Positions 8,155-14,634 of a DNA stretch of 33,799 nt are shown here, in pieces (the first letter of the stretch is position 1; the number at the start of each line of letters is the position of its first letter). The notes below the pieces were generated by a model. That model was not told the DNA's origin. It was given only the letters and a program-made list of their open reading frames with translations, and did not search any database. The DNA lies in IMG/VR virus record IMGVR_UViG_3300047550_000632, positions 1-33,799 of that record; one strand, written 5' to 3'. Origin of the DNA: a virus. The position numbers and the translations under genes were made by a program.

Positions 8155-8421
8155 GTGAAGGACGCTCTGATCCGTGAAATCAAGACGGGTTTCGAGCTAA
8201 TCAAGGCAAACGAGAAGAAAGAGGAAATCATTGCCGCCCAAGAGGCCCAGAAGTGGAAGAACCACCGTACCATCCCGGGTATTGGCAAGGCCGTGGCTTT
8301 CTACCCTGCCGACGAGTATTGCCGCCTTGTCCGCAAGTTTGGACGGCATGAGGTGAACAGCAAGGAATTCATCAAGTACCATCAGAAGAAGTTTCCACAT
8401 CTGGCTCCCAATAAGATTTGA
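8155..8421 (+). CDS. Small basic unknown protein, connector region
   Basis: An 88-residue, Lys-rich protein of unknown function. An ATG at 8119 is in frame, but it sits directly against the T-run of the terminator and has no ribosome site. GTG at 8155 has GGAGAAGG (8143-8150) four bases upstream of a good spacing, so I take that start. The first half is a charged helix (IREIKTGFELIKANEKKEEII) and the second half contains aromatic residues (FYPADEYCRLVRKFG). Its TGA overlaps the ATG of the next gene (TGATG). Position suggests a head-completion or connector accessory role. Confidence 0.6.
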   Translation: MKDALIREIKTGFELIKANEKKEEIIAAQEAQKWKNHRTIPGIGKAVAFYPADEYCRLVRKFGRHEVNSKEFIKYHQKKFPHLAPNKI

Positions 8422-9032
8422 TGCAAACGGACACCTACAGCAATCTCCTGTCCTTGGTTAAGGGGTTGTCTGGGAATACCACCCTGACTACCGCCGAGGA
8501 GTCGTTGGTGGGCAGCTTCATCAATCGACGCATCTACAACGCCTACCGTAGGAATGCCTATTGGCCGCGCTATCTAGTTCTGGGCGAGGCTCGGGCGGCT
8601 AGCGCCAGCGTCATTCCCTTCGATCAGGCGACCCTCAACTCCATCGACACCTTCCTCCGTATCTACGACGAGGCTCCCTACGTCACGAATAGCGTGGATG
8701 AGTTTGAGTTCGTCCTTACGAACGACGGGGCTAAGGTGATTAGCAATTCGGACAGTCTGACCACCTTCTACGTCGATTATAAGAAGCGGTGGGGTGGGGA
8801 TTACAACTCAACCACCAATCAGAACGTACCCCTTGAGTTCTTCCATTATGCCGCGCATGGGGCCTTTGCCGACTTCCTGCGGTATGATGGTCAGAATGAG
8901 AAGGCGGCGGCTGAGGAAGCCTACGCCGAGAGCCTTCTTGTGCTAGAATTGGAGAACGCAATGAACCAGCGCAATGCCAACCGAGTGGCTTCGCGGTTCC
9001 GCAGTCACGCTACATCTCAATCCCGCTTCTAA
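8421..9032 (+). CDS. Head-tail connector / adaptor-like protein
   Basis: A 203-residue protein between capsid and tail genes. The N-terminus (TYSNLLSLVKGLSG) and the helical segment SFINRRIYNAYRRNAYWPRYL resemble the small adaptor proteins that sit under the portal of podo- and siphoviruses. The middle has beta-rich stretches, and the C-terminal third is a helix with Ala/Glu/Arg (ADFLRYDGQNEKAAAEEAYAES). The ATG at 8421 overlaps the previous stop by one base. The family is assigned from position, size and helical pattern, not from a firm motif. Confidence 0.6.
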   Translation: MQTDTYSNLLSLVKGLSGNTTLTTAEESLVGSFINRRIYNAYRRNAYWPRYLVLGEARAASASVIPFDQATLNSIDTFLRIYDEAPYVTNSVDEFEFVLTNDGAKVISNSDSLTTFYVDYKKRWGGDYNSTTNQNVPLEFFHYAAHGAFADFLRYDGQNEKAAAEEAYAESLLVLELENAMNQRNANRVASRFRSHATSQSRF

Positions 9033-9034
9033 TC

Positions 9035-9358
9035 ATGGCTAACGCACGCATCGTCAACACTCCCTCGCAAGCTGTCCCCCAAAACGGGGTTAGCCATGCC
9101 CAAGTGACCATTGGAGCCACCGCCGCAGCCATCTGCTCGTCGCTCAATGCCGACACCACCCATGTGTTTGTCCAGTTTACGGGGGCTAATGCCCGTGTGA
9201 CATTCGATGGGTCCACCAATCCGACCACCTCCCTTGGGTTCCAGTATCCCGATGGCAGTACGGCTTATTGGACGCGCACGATGGCCCTGAAGGCCAAGGC
9301 GATTCGTGATGACTCCACGGACGTTGTGGTGGAAGTGCAGGAGCTCAACTACCTGTAA
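9035..9358 (+). CDS. Small beta-rich virion protein
   Basis: A 107-residue protein rich in Thr, Ala and Val. Alternating hydrophobic residues (HVFVQFTGANARVTFDG; DVVVEVQELNYL) indicate an all-beta fold. It starts two bases after the connector gene, and its stop overlaps the ATG of the next tiny gene (TAATG). A role as a small structural or head-fibre-type component is plausible from its neighbours. No family recognised. Confidence 0.55.
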   Translation: MANARIVNTPSQAVPQNGVSHAQVTIGATAAAICSSLNADTTHVFVQFTGANARVTFDGSTNPTTSLGFQYPDGSTAYWTRTMALKAKAIRDDSTDVVVEVQELNYL

Positions 9359-9468
9359 TGCAGTTGGATGTTCCAATTTTGATTCGTCCATTTTCTCCTA
9401 AGAAGGTTGTTATTCCGGTAGGGGCGGATCAGGAGTTTTGGGTTTCCGTAATGATGACACGCCCATAA
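9358..9468 (+). CDS. Tiny paralogue, first of a tandem pair
   Basis: A 36-residue frame starting MQLDVPILIRPF and ending VSVMMTRP. It aligns with the first 36 residues of the gene that follows (MQFDVPIL.RPF, GAD.EFW, V.M..RP). It starts inside the TAATG junction and ends in the same kind of junction with its copy. It is either a shortened duplicate or a naturally short relative. Its DNA is more AT-rich than the second copy, so the pair is not a very recent duplication. Function unknown. Confidence 0.6.
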   Translation: MQLDVPILIRPFSPKKVVIPVGADQEFWVSVMMTRP

Positions 9469-9671
9469 TGCAATTTGACGTTCCAATCCTCACCCGTCCG
9501 TTCACCTCCAACAAGGGGCTCACCCCTATTGGTGCGGACAGGGAGTTTTGGAGTGATGTGTTGATGAGCCGTCCTCAGACGGTGGAACCCGACATCATCT
9601 ACAGCTTGGTAACGTCCTCTGGGGATAGGTTTATCGACAGCAGCAGCAATCAATTTATAGCCGTCACCTAA
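9468..9671 (+). CDS. Small unknown protein, second of a tandem pair
   Basis: A 67-residue protein, MQFDVPILTRPF at the start and a Ser/Thr-rich end (LVTSSGDRFIDSSSNQFIA). It repeats the first copy over 36 residues and continues for another 31. The ATG at 9468 overlaps the stop of the first copy; an in-frame start at 9438 is rejected because it would run through the first gene. It ends one base before the tail fibre. A virion role is inferred from context only. Confidence 0.65.
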   Translation: MQFDVPILTRPFTSNKGLTPIGADREFWSDVLMSRPQTVEPDIIYSLVTSSGDRFIDSSSNQFIAVT

Positions 9672-9672
9672 C

Positions 9673-10554
9673 ATGGCCGACATTCGCATCAATTCTCTTC
9701 CGACCACAGCTAGTGCTTCGTCTTCTGACGACTTTCTGGCTCTTGACGGTGCAACGAACGGCACGCGCAAGCTGAATGCCTACAGCCCGACGTTTGGCGG
9801 CAACCTGACGGTGAGCGGCAAAATTATCGGCGGAAATTCGTCGGACTCTGGTGCGATCAGTACGCTTCGCAGTTCTGGAGCAGCAACCGGTCTTGCCAAC
9901 GTAAAAGCAAGTTCCGCTCTTACCGTCGTTGATAATACTACAGCAAACACCGACTCGGCAATGGTGTTCGGCGTAAATGGTAGCGGAGCTTATATCCAAG
10001 GGCTCTACACGACTGTTGCCAGCACGATAACGCTTCAACCGTATGGAGGTTCGACAACCCTCGGCGGCAACCTCACCGTCAGCGGGACGGGAAATAGTAG
10101 TGTCGCTGGAACGCTGCTTGTTGCAACCACGACCAATAGCAGCAACGGCAAGATCCAACTCGCCACCCACTCCACCAGCGCGGGCGGGATTGGGTTTGGG
10201 ACGGAGACTAGTCTGTATCGTATTGATACTGGTGCTCTCGCGTTAGATCATGTCGGAGGAAGTGCTCCACGTTTTGTACTTCGTAGCAACGGAACTATCG
10301 CCAGCAATTTGGAAGTAAGCTCTGGTGATCTTTTCTTCGACAATCGCGGCGTAGGCAAATCGCTTTATCTTCGGACCACCACTTCTGGAGGTACGACCAC
10401 CACCGCCCTGACGCTCGACAGCAGCCAGCGTTGCATCCTAGCCGGTGCGCTTCGTCTAAATAACGCTTACGTTTCGGGGGCTCCTACGGCCACGGGATAC
10501 GTTACGCTGCAAGATTCGGCTGGGAACACTTACAAGGTGCTGGTCGGGACTTAA
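9673..10554 (+). CDS. Tail fibre-like protein
   Basis: A 293-residue Ser/Thr/Gly-rich protein. Residues 1-40 (RINSLPTTASASSSDDFLALDG) are a common phage-fibre start. The repeat GGNLTVSG occurs twice, a hallmark of trimeric beta-helical fibres. The C-terminus (ATGYVTLQDSAGNTYKVLVGT) resembles conserved ends of phage tail proteins. It probably binds the cell surface or forms part of a fibre. The last 53 bases are overlapped on the opposite strand by the homing endonuclease gene. Confidence 0.75.
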   Translation: MADIRINSLPTTASASSSDDFLALDGATNGTRKLNAYSPTFGGNLTVSGKIIGGNSSDSGAISTLRSSGAATGLANVKASSALTVVDNTTANTDSAMVFGVNGSGAYIQGLYTTVASTITLQPYGGSTTLGGNLTVSGTGNSSVAGTLLVATTTNSSNGKIQLATHSTSAGGIGFGTETSLYRIDTGALALDHVGGSAPRFVLRSNGTIASNLEVSSGDLFFDNRGVGKSLYLRTTTSGGTTTTALTLDSSQRCILAGALRLNNAYVSGAPTATGYVTLQDSAGNTYKVLVGT

Positions 10555-11161
10555 CCGGCTTCGTCAGCGCATCCTCATACGACCAACCAAGATTGTGAAT
10601 CCGGTTAGAAACAGTATCGCGGTTAATGCCAAGGCGTCGGCACCAGTTCGCAATGGTGTCGGCCTCGCCGTTAAGCGTGACCTTGCGGATTCCGGTTTTG
10701 TTGTTGTTCTGATCAACCCACGTCGCCCACTTGCAGTTGCTCGGCTCGTAATGGCCTTCGCCGTTGATTCGCTCAATCGTGTGCTTCGGCGTGGGGCGCG
10801 GTCCCATGTCCTCCATGAAGGCGGCAAACGAGTTGAACCATCGGTCGCAGACATCAATGCCTCGCTGTCCGTACCGAGGATGAGGACGGATTCGGCAACG
10901 CTCGCGCATGGATCGCCAGATGTTGTATTCCGGTCTTTTGCTCATTCCGTGCGTTTTAAGGCGTTCCGCAGCCTTGTCGCGCTGAAGGCATCCGCAGCTT
11001 TTGGTATTGCCGTTATTGAGCTTGTCGGTGGGTACATTGCGCGTCTGGCCACACTCGCACCGGCAAACCCACTCGCTAACATGGCGGCGTGGATTCGTCG
11101 CTCGTTCAATGGCCGTCAAACGACCAAACTTCATTCCAGTCAGATCAACTTTGGGTGGCAT
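10502..11161 (-). CDS. HNH homing endonuclease, antisense insertion
   Basis: A 219-residue free-standing endonuclease transcribed against the virion operon. An N-terminal zinc-binding part has CRCECG (residues 33-38) and SCGC (55-58). The HNH-like core follows: GIDVCDRWFNSFAAFMEDMG (101-120), HTIERIN (127-133), and NCKWAT and QNNNK (142-155). The C-terminus (ANWCRRLGINRDTVSNRI...GWSYEDAL) is a DNA-binding module like those of other phage homing enzymes. Such enzymes cut DNA of rival phages lacking the gene and spread it. ATG at 11161 is preferred to a TTG two codons earlier. It fills the otherwise empty stretch between two + genes. Confidence 0.9.
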   Translation of the reverse strand: MPPKVDLTGMKFGRLTAIERATNPRRHVSEWVCRCECGQTRNVPTDKLNNGNTKSCGCLQRDKAAERLKTHGMSKRPEYNIWRSMRERCRIRPHPRYGQRGIDVCDRWFNSFAAFMEDMGPRPTPKHTIERINGEGHYEPSNCKWATWVDQNNNKTGIRKVTLNGEADTIANWCRRLGINRDTVSNRIHNLGWSYEDALTKPVKSRPAPCKCSQPNLAA

Positions 11162-11203
11162 ACTCAAACAGTCTAGCGTGACCCTTAACTTGTCAATCTA
11201 CTA

Positions 11204-11527
11204 ATGCAAACCTCCATCGTTCCTGTATCTGTATTCCCCAGCACGGCCAACGTCCTCCTCATCCGCAGCATCACGCTCGGACCTCCGCCCCAGTATTTCT
11301 ATGAGCTTTCCAACGTCGTCGTGGTTCCTCCCGTCGCCGAGCAACTCGACCCGACCACCGGCGCGGTGCTTATCGCTGCTCAAGACGAGCAGACTATTGT
11401 CACGGTGCTGAAGTCTGGGAATGTCTCGATGACCGAGGCCCAATGGCAGGCGTGGCCCGCTGACGCCGACGACGACAAGGTGCAGTTGGACGCCATTGCC
11501 GAGAACCTCGGCCTGACCCGTGTCTGA
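11204..11527 (+). CDS. Small tail-associated protein
   Basis: A 107-residue protein. The N-terminal half is hydrophobic and beta-like (IVPVSVFPSTANVLLIRSI), and the end is helical and acidic (SMTEAQWQAWPADADDDKVQLDAI). The latter resembles short segments found in fibre or chaperone-like phage proteins. It overlaps the start of the signal-peptidase-like gene by eight bases. Function unknown; a fibre assembly role is possible from context. Its ATG at 11204 has no clear ribosome site. Confidence 0.6.
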   Translation: MQTSIVPVSVFPSTANVLLIRSITLGPPPQYFYELSNVVVVPPVAEQLDPTTGAVLIAAQDEQTIVTVLKSGNVSMTEAQWQAWPADADDDKVQLDAIAENLGLTRV

Positions 11528-11978
11528 GCAGCTAAAAGCCGCCTTCACTAAGTTCCCTTATTGCCTAGCCACCTACGTCTGCCTCATCGGCGCGGGGTGG
11601 CTTTTGGCTTTTGGGTGGAAGCCTGTGAAGAAAGACTTTCCCATCTACGACTCTCCCATTGCCGAAAGCGTAGCGCATGAAACCGCCCAGAAGCTAGGAG
11701 GGCGGGCTTGGGCTGTAGGGAACACTGGGTCCATGAAGCCCCTGCTTCAGGGAGGGGAGTATGTCGTTACGGTGGACAGGTTTGAAGAGATAGAGGTGGG
11801 ACAGGTTCTTGTCTATCACGCCTCCTACAATAAGAACCCCATAATCCACAGGGCCGCGCTCAAGGACAAGCATGGCTGGCTCATGTCTGGGGACAGTTCA
11901 CGATTGTCAGAGAGCTGGTCTCGGGTGACAAAGGATAACTATCTAGGAACGGCTGTGGTAGGCTATCGTAAACCATGA
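11520..11978 (+). CDS. Membrane-anchored signal peptidase-like protein (Ser-His type)
   Basis: A 152-residue protein. Residues 12-31 form one membrane segment (FPYCLATYVCLIGAGWLLAF). The rest matches the catalytic fold of S26 signal peptidases: GSMKPLL, with Ser71 as the expected nucleophile; VGQVLVYH; PIIHR, with His110; and a later SGDSS, with Asp125. Bacterial type I enzymes use Ser-Lys, but this order with IIHR and a GD box is that of the Ser-His form in archaea, SipW and eukaryotic Sec11. It would cut exported proteins at the membrane. The GTG start at 11520 overlaps the previous gene by eight bases. Its TGA overlaps the next ATG. Confidence 0.75.
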   Translation: MSEQLKAAFTKFPYCLATYVCLIGAGWLLAFGWKPVKKDFPIYDSPIAESVAHETAQKLGGRAWAVGNTGSMKPLLQGGEYVVTVDRFEEIEVGQVLVYHASYNKNPIIHRAALKDKHGWLMSGDSSRLSESWSRVTKDNYLGTAVVGYRKP

Positions 11979-12148
11979 GAAGCACGGTAAACAGTGCGGG
12001 TGTATACACCAAACCCACTTTACGGAAGAACATCTATCGGCGCATCCTCGCTGGGAGCAAGGGCGGTAGGCCGGGGCAGTGGAGCGCCCGCAAGGCACAG
12101 TTCCTTGCTCGTCAGTATAAGGAAGCTGGCGGGGGATACAAGTCGTGA
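11975..12148 (+). CDS. Tiny basic phage protein, KGGxPGQWSARKAQ type
   Basis: A 57-residue basic protein. The segments STVNSAGVYTKPTLRK and GGRPGQWSARKAQFLARQYK are typical of small conserved phage proteins I remember from many environmental phages, where they are placed near DUF5872-like genes; I cannot confirm the exact family. It starts by ATGA overlap with the signal peptidase gene and ends by GTGA overlap with the next. Positive charge suggests nucleic-acid or membrane-surface binding. Confidence 0.75.
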   Translation: MRSTVNSAGVYTKPTLRKNIYRRILAGSKGGRPGQWSARKAQFLARQYKEAGGGYKS

Positions 12149-12378
12149 AGCCCCAACAAAGGTCACTCGTTGATTGGACCCGTCAGGAATGGCGCACCTA
12201 TTCGGGTAAGCCCTCCCTGAAGACGGGGGAACGCTATTTGCCAGCCAAGGCTTGGGCATCCCTTAGCCCGTCTGAGCGTGCGGCTACGAACGCCGCCAAG
12301 AGGAAGGCCATGAAGGCTGGGAAGCAGTTTTCCAAGCAGCCCAAGCGGGTGGCGGAGAAAACAAGCCGTTTCCGTTAA
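12145..12378 (+). CDS. Small basic phage protein, DUF5872-like pattern
   Basis: A 77-residue basic protein. The pattern QRSLVDWTRQEWRTYSGKPS, GERYLPAKAW, AATNAAKRK and GKQFSKQPK is highly characteristic of a small phage family recalled as DUF5872-like; the name is from memory. The GTG start at 12145 overlaps the previous TGA. It probably works in the same complex or process as the neighbour before it, since the two types often occur together or fused. Biochemical function unknown. Confidence 0.75.
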   Translation: MKPQQRSLVDWTRQEWRTYSGKPSLKTGERYLPAKAWASLSPSERAATNAAKRKAMKAGKQFSKQPKRVAEKTSRFR

Positions 12379-12418
12379 TCGGCTAGACAGATATAAGGAG
12401 TTTATCCATTTTATCGGT

Positions 12419-12580
12419 ATGGACCATAACCAAGCCCTCAATGCCCTGTACAACGCGGCGCGTCTTGCGCCCCTTAACGCTGCCGACCATGAGTTGGTGA
12501 AGAAGTGTGCGGAACAGCTTCTGGAAGCTCTGAAGCTAAAGCCAGTACCCGCCTCCTCGGAAGACGACAAATCGTCTTAA
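12419..12580 (+). CDS. Small helical phage protein
   Basis: A 53-residue protein, ALNALYNAARLAPLNAADHE then KKCAEQLLEALKLK, which reads as two amphipathic helices. AAGGAG lies at 12395-12400, 18 bases before the ATG, longer than usual. No in-frame start fits better, so the start is kept but uncertain. It lies directly before the holin-like gene. Function unknown. Confidence 0.6.
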   Translation: MDHNQALNALYNAARLAPLNAADHELVKKCAEQLLEALKLKPVPASSEDDKSS

Positions 12581-12593
12581 ACTCAAAGGAAAC

Positions 12594-12611
12594 GCCCTTT
12601 CTGGGCATTTT
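12594..12611 (+). terminator. Small hairpin with T-run before the holin-like gene
   Basis: GCCC (12594-12597) and GGGC (12603-12606) pair around TTTCT, followed by ATTTT. The stem is only 4 bp, so it may be a weak terminator or attenuator. It also lies between a possible ribosome site (AAAGGA, 12585-12590) and the ATG at 12616. Confidence 0.35.
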
Positions 12612-12615
12612 AGAC

Positions 12616-13077
12616 ATGGACCTTAGCACCCTCTTAGCAGGCCCCATTGGTGGTATTCTCGGCCTAGGGGGTGCTATTTTCCAGAAATGGCTGTCCATGA
12701 AGGAGGCCAAGGACAAGCATCAGATGAGGATGGAGGAGCTTAAGCTGGCCTCCCAGATTGACCTTCAAAAGGCGGACATAGCCTTACGGCAGACTACGGA
12801 GGAGAAGAACGCGGAGAGCTTCACGGAAGCCGTCAAGGCTCAGGCAGGGCTGAAGCCCGCCTCCAACCTCGTAGCCGACATAATGACCCTTTTCAGGCCG
12901 GGGCTCACCTTGGCCCTTTGGATTAGCTCACTAGCCCTTGCGGTGTGGTATCGTGACAGCAATCCAGAGCTTATGAGCTTCATCATCACCTCCACCTTTG
13001 GGATGTTCTCCATCTCAGTTGGCTATTGGTTCGGGGTTCGTACCGAGCAGAAGATGGCAGTGAGGGGTGTCAAATGA
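12616..13077 (+). CDS. Holin-like membrane protein (3-TM GTA-holin type)
   Basis: A 153-residue protein with a short hydrophobic N-terminus (TLLAGPIGGILGLGGAIF), a charged helical middle (MKEAKDKHQMRMEELKLASQ), and two membrane segments near the C-terminus (LTLALWISSLALAVWY; FIITSTFGMFSISVGYWFG). The closing YWFGVRTE resembles the end of the GTA-type 3-TM holin family. It would make holes in the inner membrane at lysis. The next small membrane gene starts by ATGA overlap. The endolysin that normally uses the holes is not visible nearby. An upstream in-frame extension to 12505 is rejected, since it would overlap the previous gene. Confidence 0.75.
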   Translation: MDLSTLLAGPIGGILGLGGAIFQKWLSMKEAKDKHQMRMEELKLASQIDLQKADIALRQTTEEKNAESFTEAVKAQAGLKPASNLVADIMTLFRPGLTLALWISSLALAVWYRDSNPELMSFIITSTFGMFSISVGYWFGVRTEQKMAVRGVK

Positions 13078-13253
13078 ACGTCCATCAAGGCAGGCAGATT
13101 GGCAGTGATGTTTTGGCGATGGTGAGCGCCTCAAGCTCCATTGCCGCTTGGCAGGAGCAGCTTGATTGGGCTCTGCGCATCCTAGCCAGCTTGCTAGCCA
13201 TTGCGGCTGGTGTCTATTCCATCGTGGTACGCTATCGTCGTAAACACCGATGA
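13074..13253 (+). CDS. One-TM small membrane protein in the lysis region
   Basis: A 59-residue protein with one membrane segment (WALRILASLLAIAAGVYSIVV) and a basic end (RYRRKHR). It overlaps the holin-like gene by ATGA. The size, TM and basic tail fit a second holin, antiholin or small lysis regulator. The first 24 residues are polar and could lie in the periplasm. No specific family is assigned. Confidence 0.65.
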   Translation: MNVHQGRQIGSDVLAMVSASSSIAAWQEQLDWALRILASLLAIAAGVYSIVVRYRRKHR

Positions 13254-13510
13254 ACAAGAAGAGCAAAGACGAGATGCCATGCAACCAACCGATGAAGAGT
13301 TGGAGGGCTGGAAAGAAGAAGGTGGTGAAGGCTTGTGCGAATGGGCAGGAGAGGATCGTCCACTTCGGTGATAGCTCCATGCAGGACTTCACCCAGCACA
13401 GGAGCAAGGCCCGCAGGAAGTCCTATTGCGCTAGGTCTGGCGGGATTAAGGGCGGAGAGGGCAAGCTCTCGGCCAACTATTGGGCTAGGAAAGTGCTTTG
13501 GTCCTGCTAG
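13250..13510 (+). CDS. Small basic Cys-containing phage protein
   Basis: An 86-residue protein with AGKKKVVKACANGQERIVHFGD, then SKARRKSYCARSGG and SANYWARKVLW. This pattern of two beta-like lines and short Lys/Arg clusters is common in small phage proteins near the DUF5872-like genes. Three Cys residues could bind metal but do not make a standard zinc motif. It overlaps the previous gene by ATGA and stops next to a strong hairpin. Confidence 0.7.
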   Translation: MNKKSKDEMPCNQPMKSWRAGKKKVVKACANGQERIVHFGDSSMQDFTQHRSKARRKSYCARSGGIKGGEGKLSANYWARKVLWSC

Positions 13511-13534
13511 CCGCCTCCCCTAGCGGGGAGGTGG
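13511..13534. other. Strong hairpin between small genes
   Basis: CCGCCTCCCC pairs with GGGGAGGTGG around TAGC: 10 bp with one G·T pair. It starts just after a stop codon and has no T-run after it. It may stabilise the upstream mRNA or act as a weak pause. Terminator status is doubtful. Confidence 0.6.
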
Positions 13535-13567
13535 AGGGGGAAACGAGTTTCTGTCAACACCAATCTT

Positions 13568-13708
13568 ATGAGCAAATCAGGCGAACGCTACAAAACGAAG
13601 GCGCAGATGAAGCGCCACGAAATGGAAGAGTCGAAGAAGGAGCGCATGATGGAATATGGCTCCATGAAGACCAAGAACCACGGGACCTCCCGTAAGAAGT
13701 GTTCCTGA
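13568..13708 (+). CDS. Tiny Lys/Met-rich protein
   Basis: A 46-residue frame with YKTKAQMKRHEMEESKKE and a basic tail (SRKKCS). It is compact, charged, and starts at an ATG 34 bases after the hairpin. A tiny basic protein directly follows it one base later. Function unknown. The lack of a visible ribosome site lowers confidence. Confidence 0.5.
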   Translation: MSKSGERYKTKAQMKRHEMEESKKERMMEYGSMKTKNHGTSRKKCS

Positions 13709-13709
13709 C

Positions 13710-13850
13710 ATGCCCCTGACCAAAAAGGGTAAGAAGATTATGGCCGCGATGGAGGCCGAGTACGGCAAGGAGCGGGGTCAGCGTGTCTTCTACGCCTCTG
13801 CCAATAAGGGCAAGATTAAGGGCGTAGACTTCAAGCGCAAGCGGCGTTAA
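13710..13850 (+). CDS. Tiny conserved phage protein, MPLTKKGKKI type
   Basis: A 46-residue basic peptide: MPLTKKGKKIMAAMEAEYGK, then VFYASANKGKIKGV and a Lys/Arg end. I recall this pattern as a small peptide in many marine and freshwater phages, sometimes at the end of larger structural proteins. The starting ATG follows the previous stop by one base. Its role is unknown; a minor virion component is possible. Confidence 0.7.
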   Translation: MPLTKKGKKIMAAMEAEYGKERGQRVFYASANKGKIKGVDFKRKRR

Positions 13851-13866
13851 GTGGTAGGATAGGCGT

Positions 13867-14634
13867 ATGCCTGTCCTTTCCACAGTTGGCGCGGCCAGCC
13901 TTCGCGCCTTTGGCGCTTTCAGGCCGACCTCCTCGTCGGCATTCATCGTTGCCACGGGAGGCACGGTGTACGTCGATCCGACCGACGCCAATTACAAGAT
14001 TCATCAGTTTACGTCGGATGGAACTTTCGTAATTACGACGGCTCCTTCTTCTGCTTCCGTCCAGCTTATGATGGTGGGTGGCGGCGGTGGTGGATTTTAC
14101 GGAGGTGGTGGTGCAGGTGGTTACATCTACCGCCCTTCGTTCTCAGTGTCTGCTGGATCGTTTTCTGTGATCGTGGGAGCGTCGGTTGGCTCGTCAACTA
14201 CGGGTAATGACACAACCTTCGGCGGATTGACTGCCTTGGGTGGTGGTAGTGGGAACGATGGGAGCGGTGGTAGTGGAGGTGGTGGTGTTGATTCCGTTGG
14301 AGGCTCTGGACTTCAACCCACGTCAGCCAGTGGTGGCTACGGAAACAAGGGTGGAGACTGGACCTCCTTTGGCAATGACGGTGGTGGCGGTGGTGCGGGA
14401 GGCGCGGGAAGCGTCCCCGCTGGTGGTGTTGGTCGCACGGCTGACATCATCTCCTCTGCTGGAACCTATGCCACGTTTGCAACGGGTGGTCATGGAAACT
14501 CCTCGTCCACCTCTTATCAGCTTCCTGCCGTTGTGGCCAACTCAGGCAATGGTGGATGGGGTGGAGGTTATAGTGGCATCAGCTTCGGAAACGGTCAGGC
14601 AGGCATTGTCCGCATTCGTTACAAATTCCAATAA
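13867..14634 (+). CDS. Glycine-rich adhesin / tail fibre-like protein
   Basis: A 255-residue protein. After a short N-terminal piece and a beta region (VDPTDANYKIHQFTSDGTFVI) comes a long glycine-rich region (MMVGGGGGGFYGGGGAGGYIY and several GGGG blocks). Such glycine-rich domains form polyglycine-II sandwiches in T4-type gp38 adhesins and other fibre tips. The C-terminus is beta-like again (GQAGIVRIRYKF). It probably binds the cell surface. AGGATAGG precedes the ATG at a good distance. The stop overlaps the next ATG by one base. Confidence 0.8.
   Translation: MPVLSTVGAASLRAFGAFRPTSSSAFIVATGGTVYVDPTDANYKIHQFTSDGTFVITTAPSSASVQLMMVGGGGGGFYGGGGAGGYIYRPSFSVSAGSFSVIVGASVGSSTTGNDTTFGGLTALGGGSGNDGSGGSGGGGVDSVGGSGLQPTSASGGYGNKGGDWTSFGNDGGGGGAGGAGSVPAGGVGRTADIISSAGTYATFATGGHGNSSSTSYQLPAVVANSGNGGWGGGYSGISFGNGQAGIVRIRYKFQ

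Noticed and set aside
10595-11176. Plus-strand frame opposite the homing endonuclease
   Set aside because: The minus-strand frame has clear HNH and zinc motifs; this frame has no motif and is the antisense of them.
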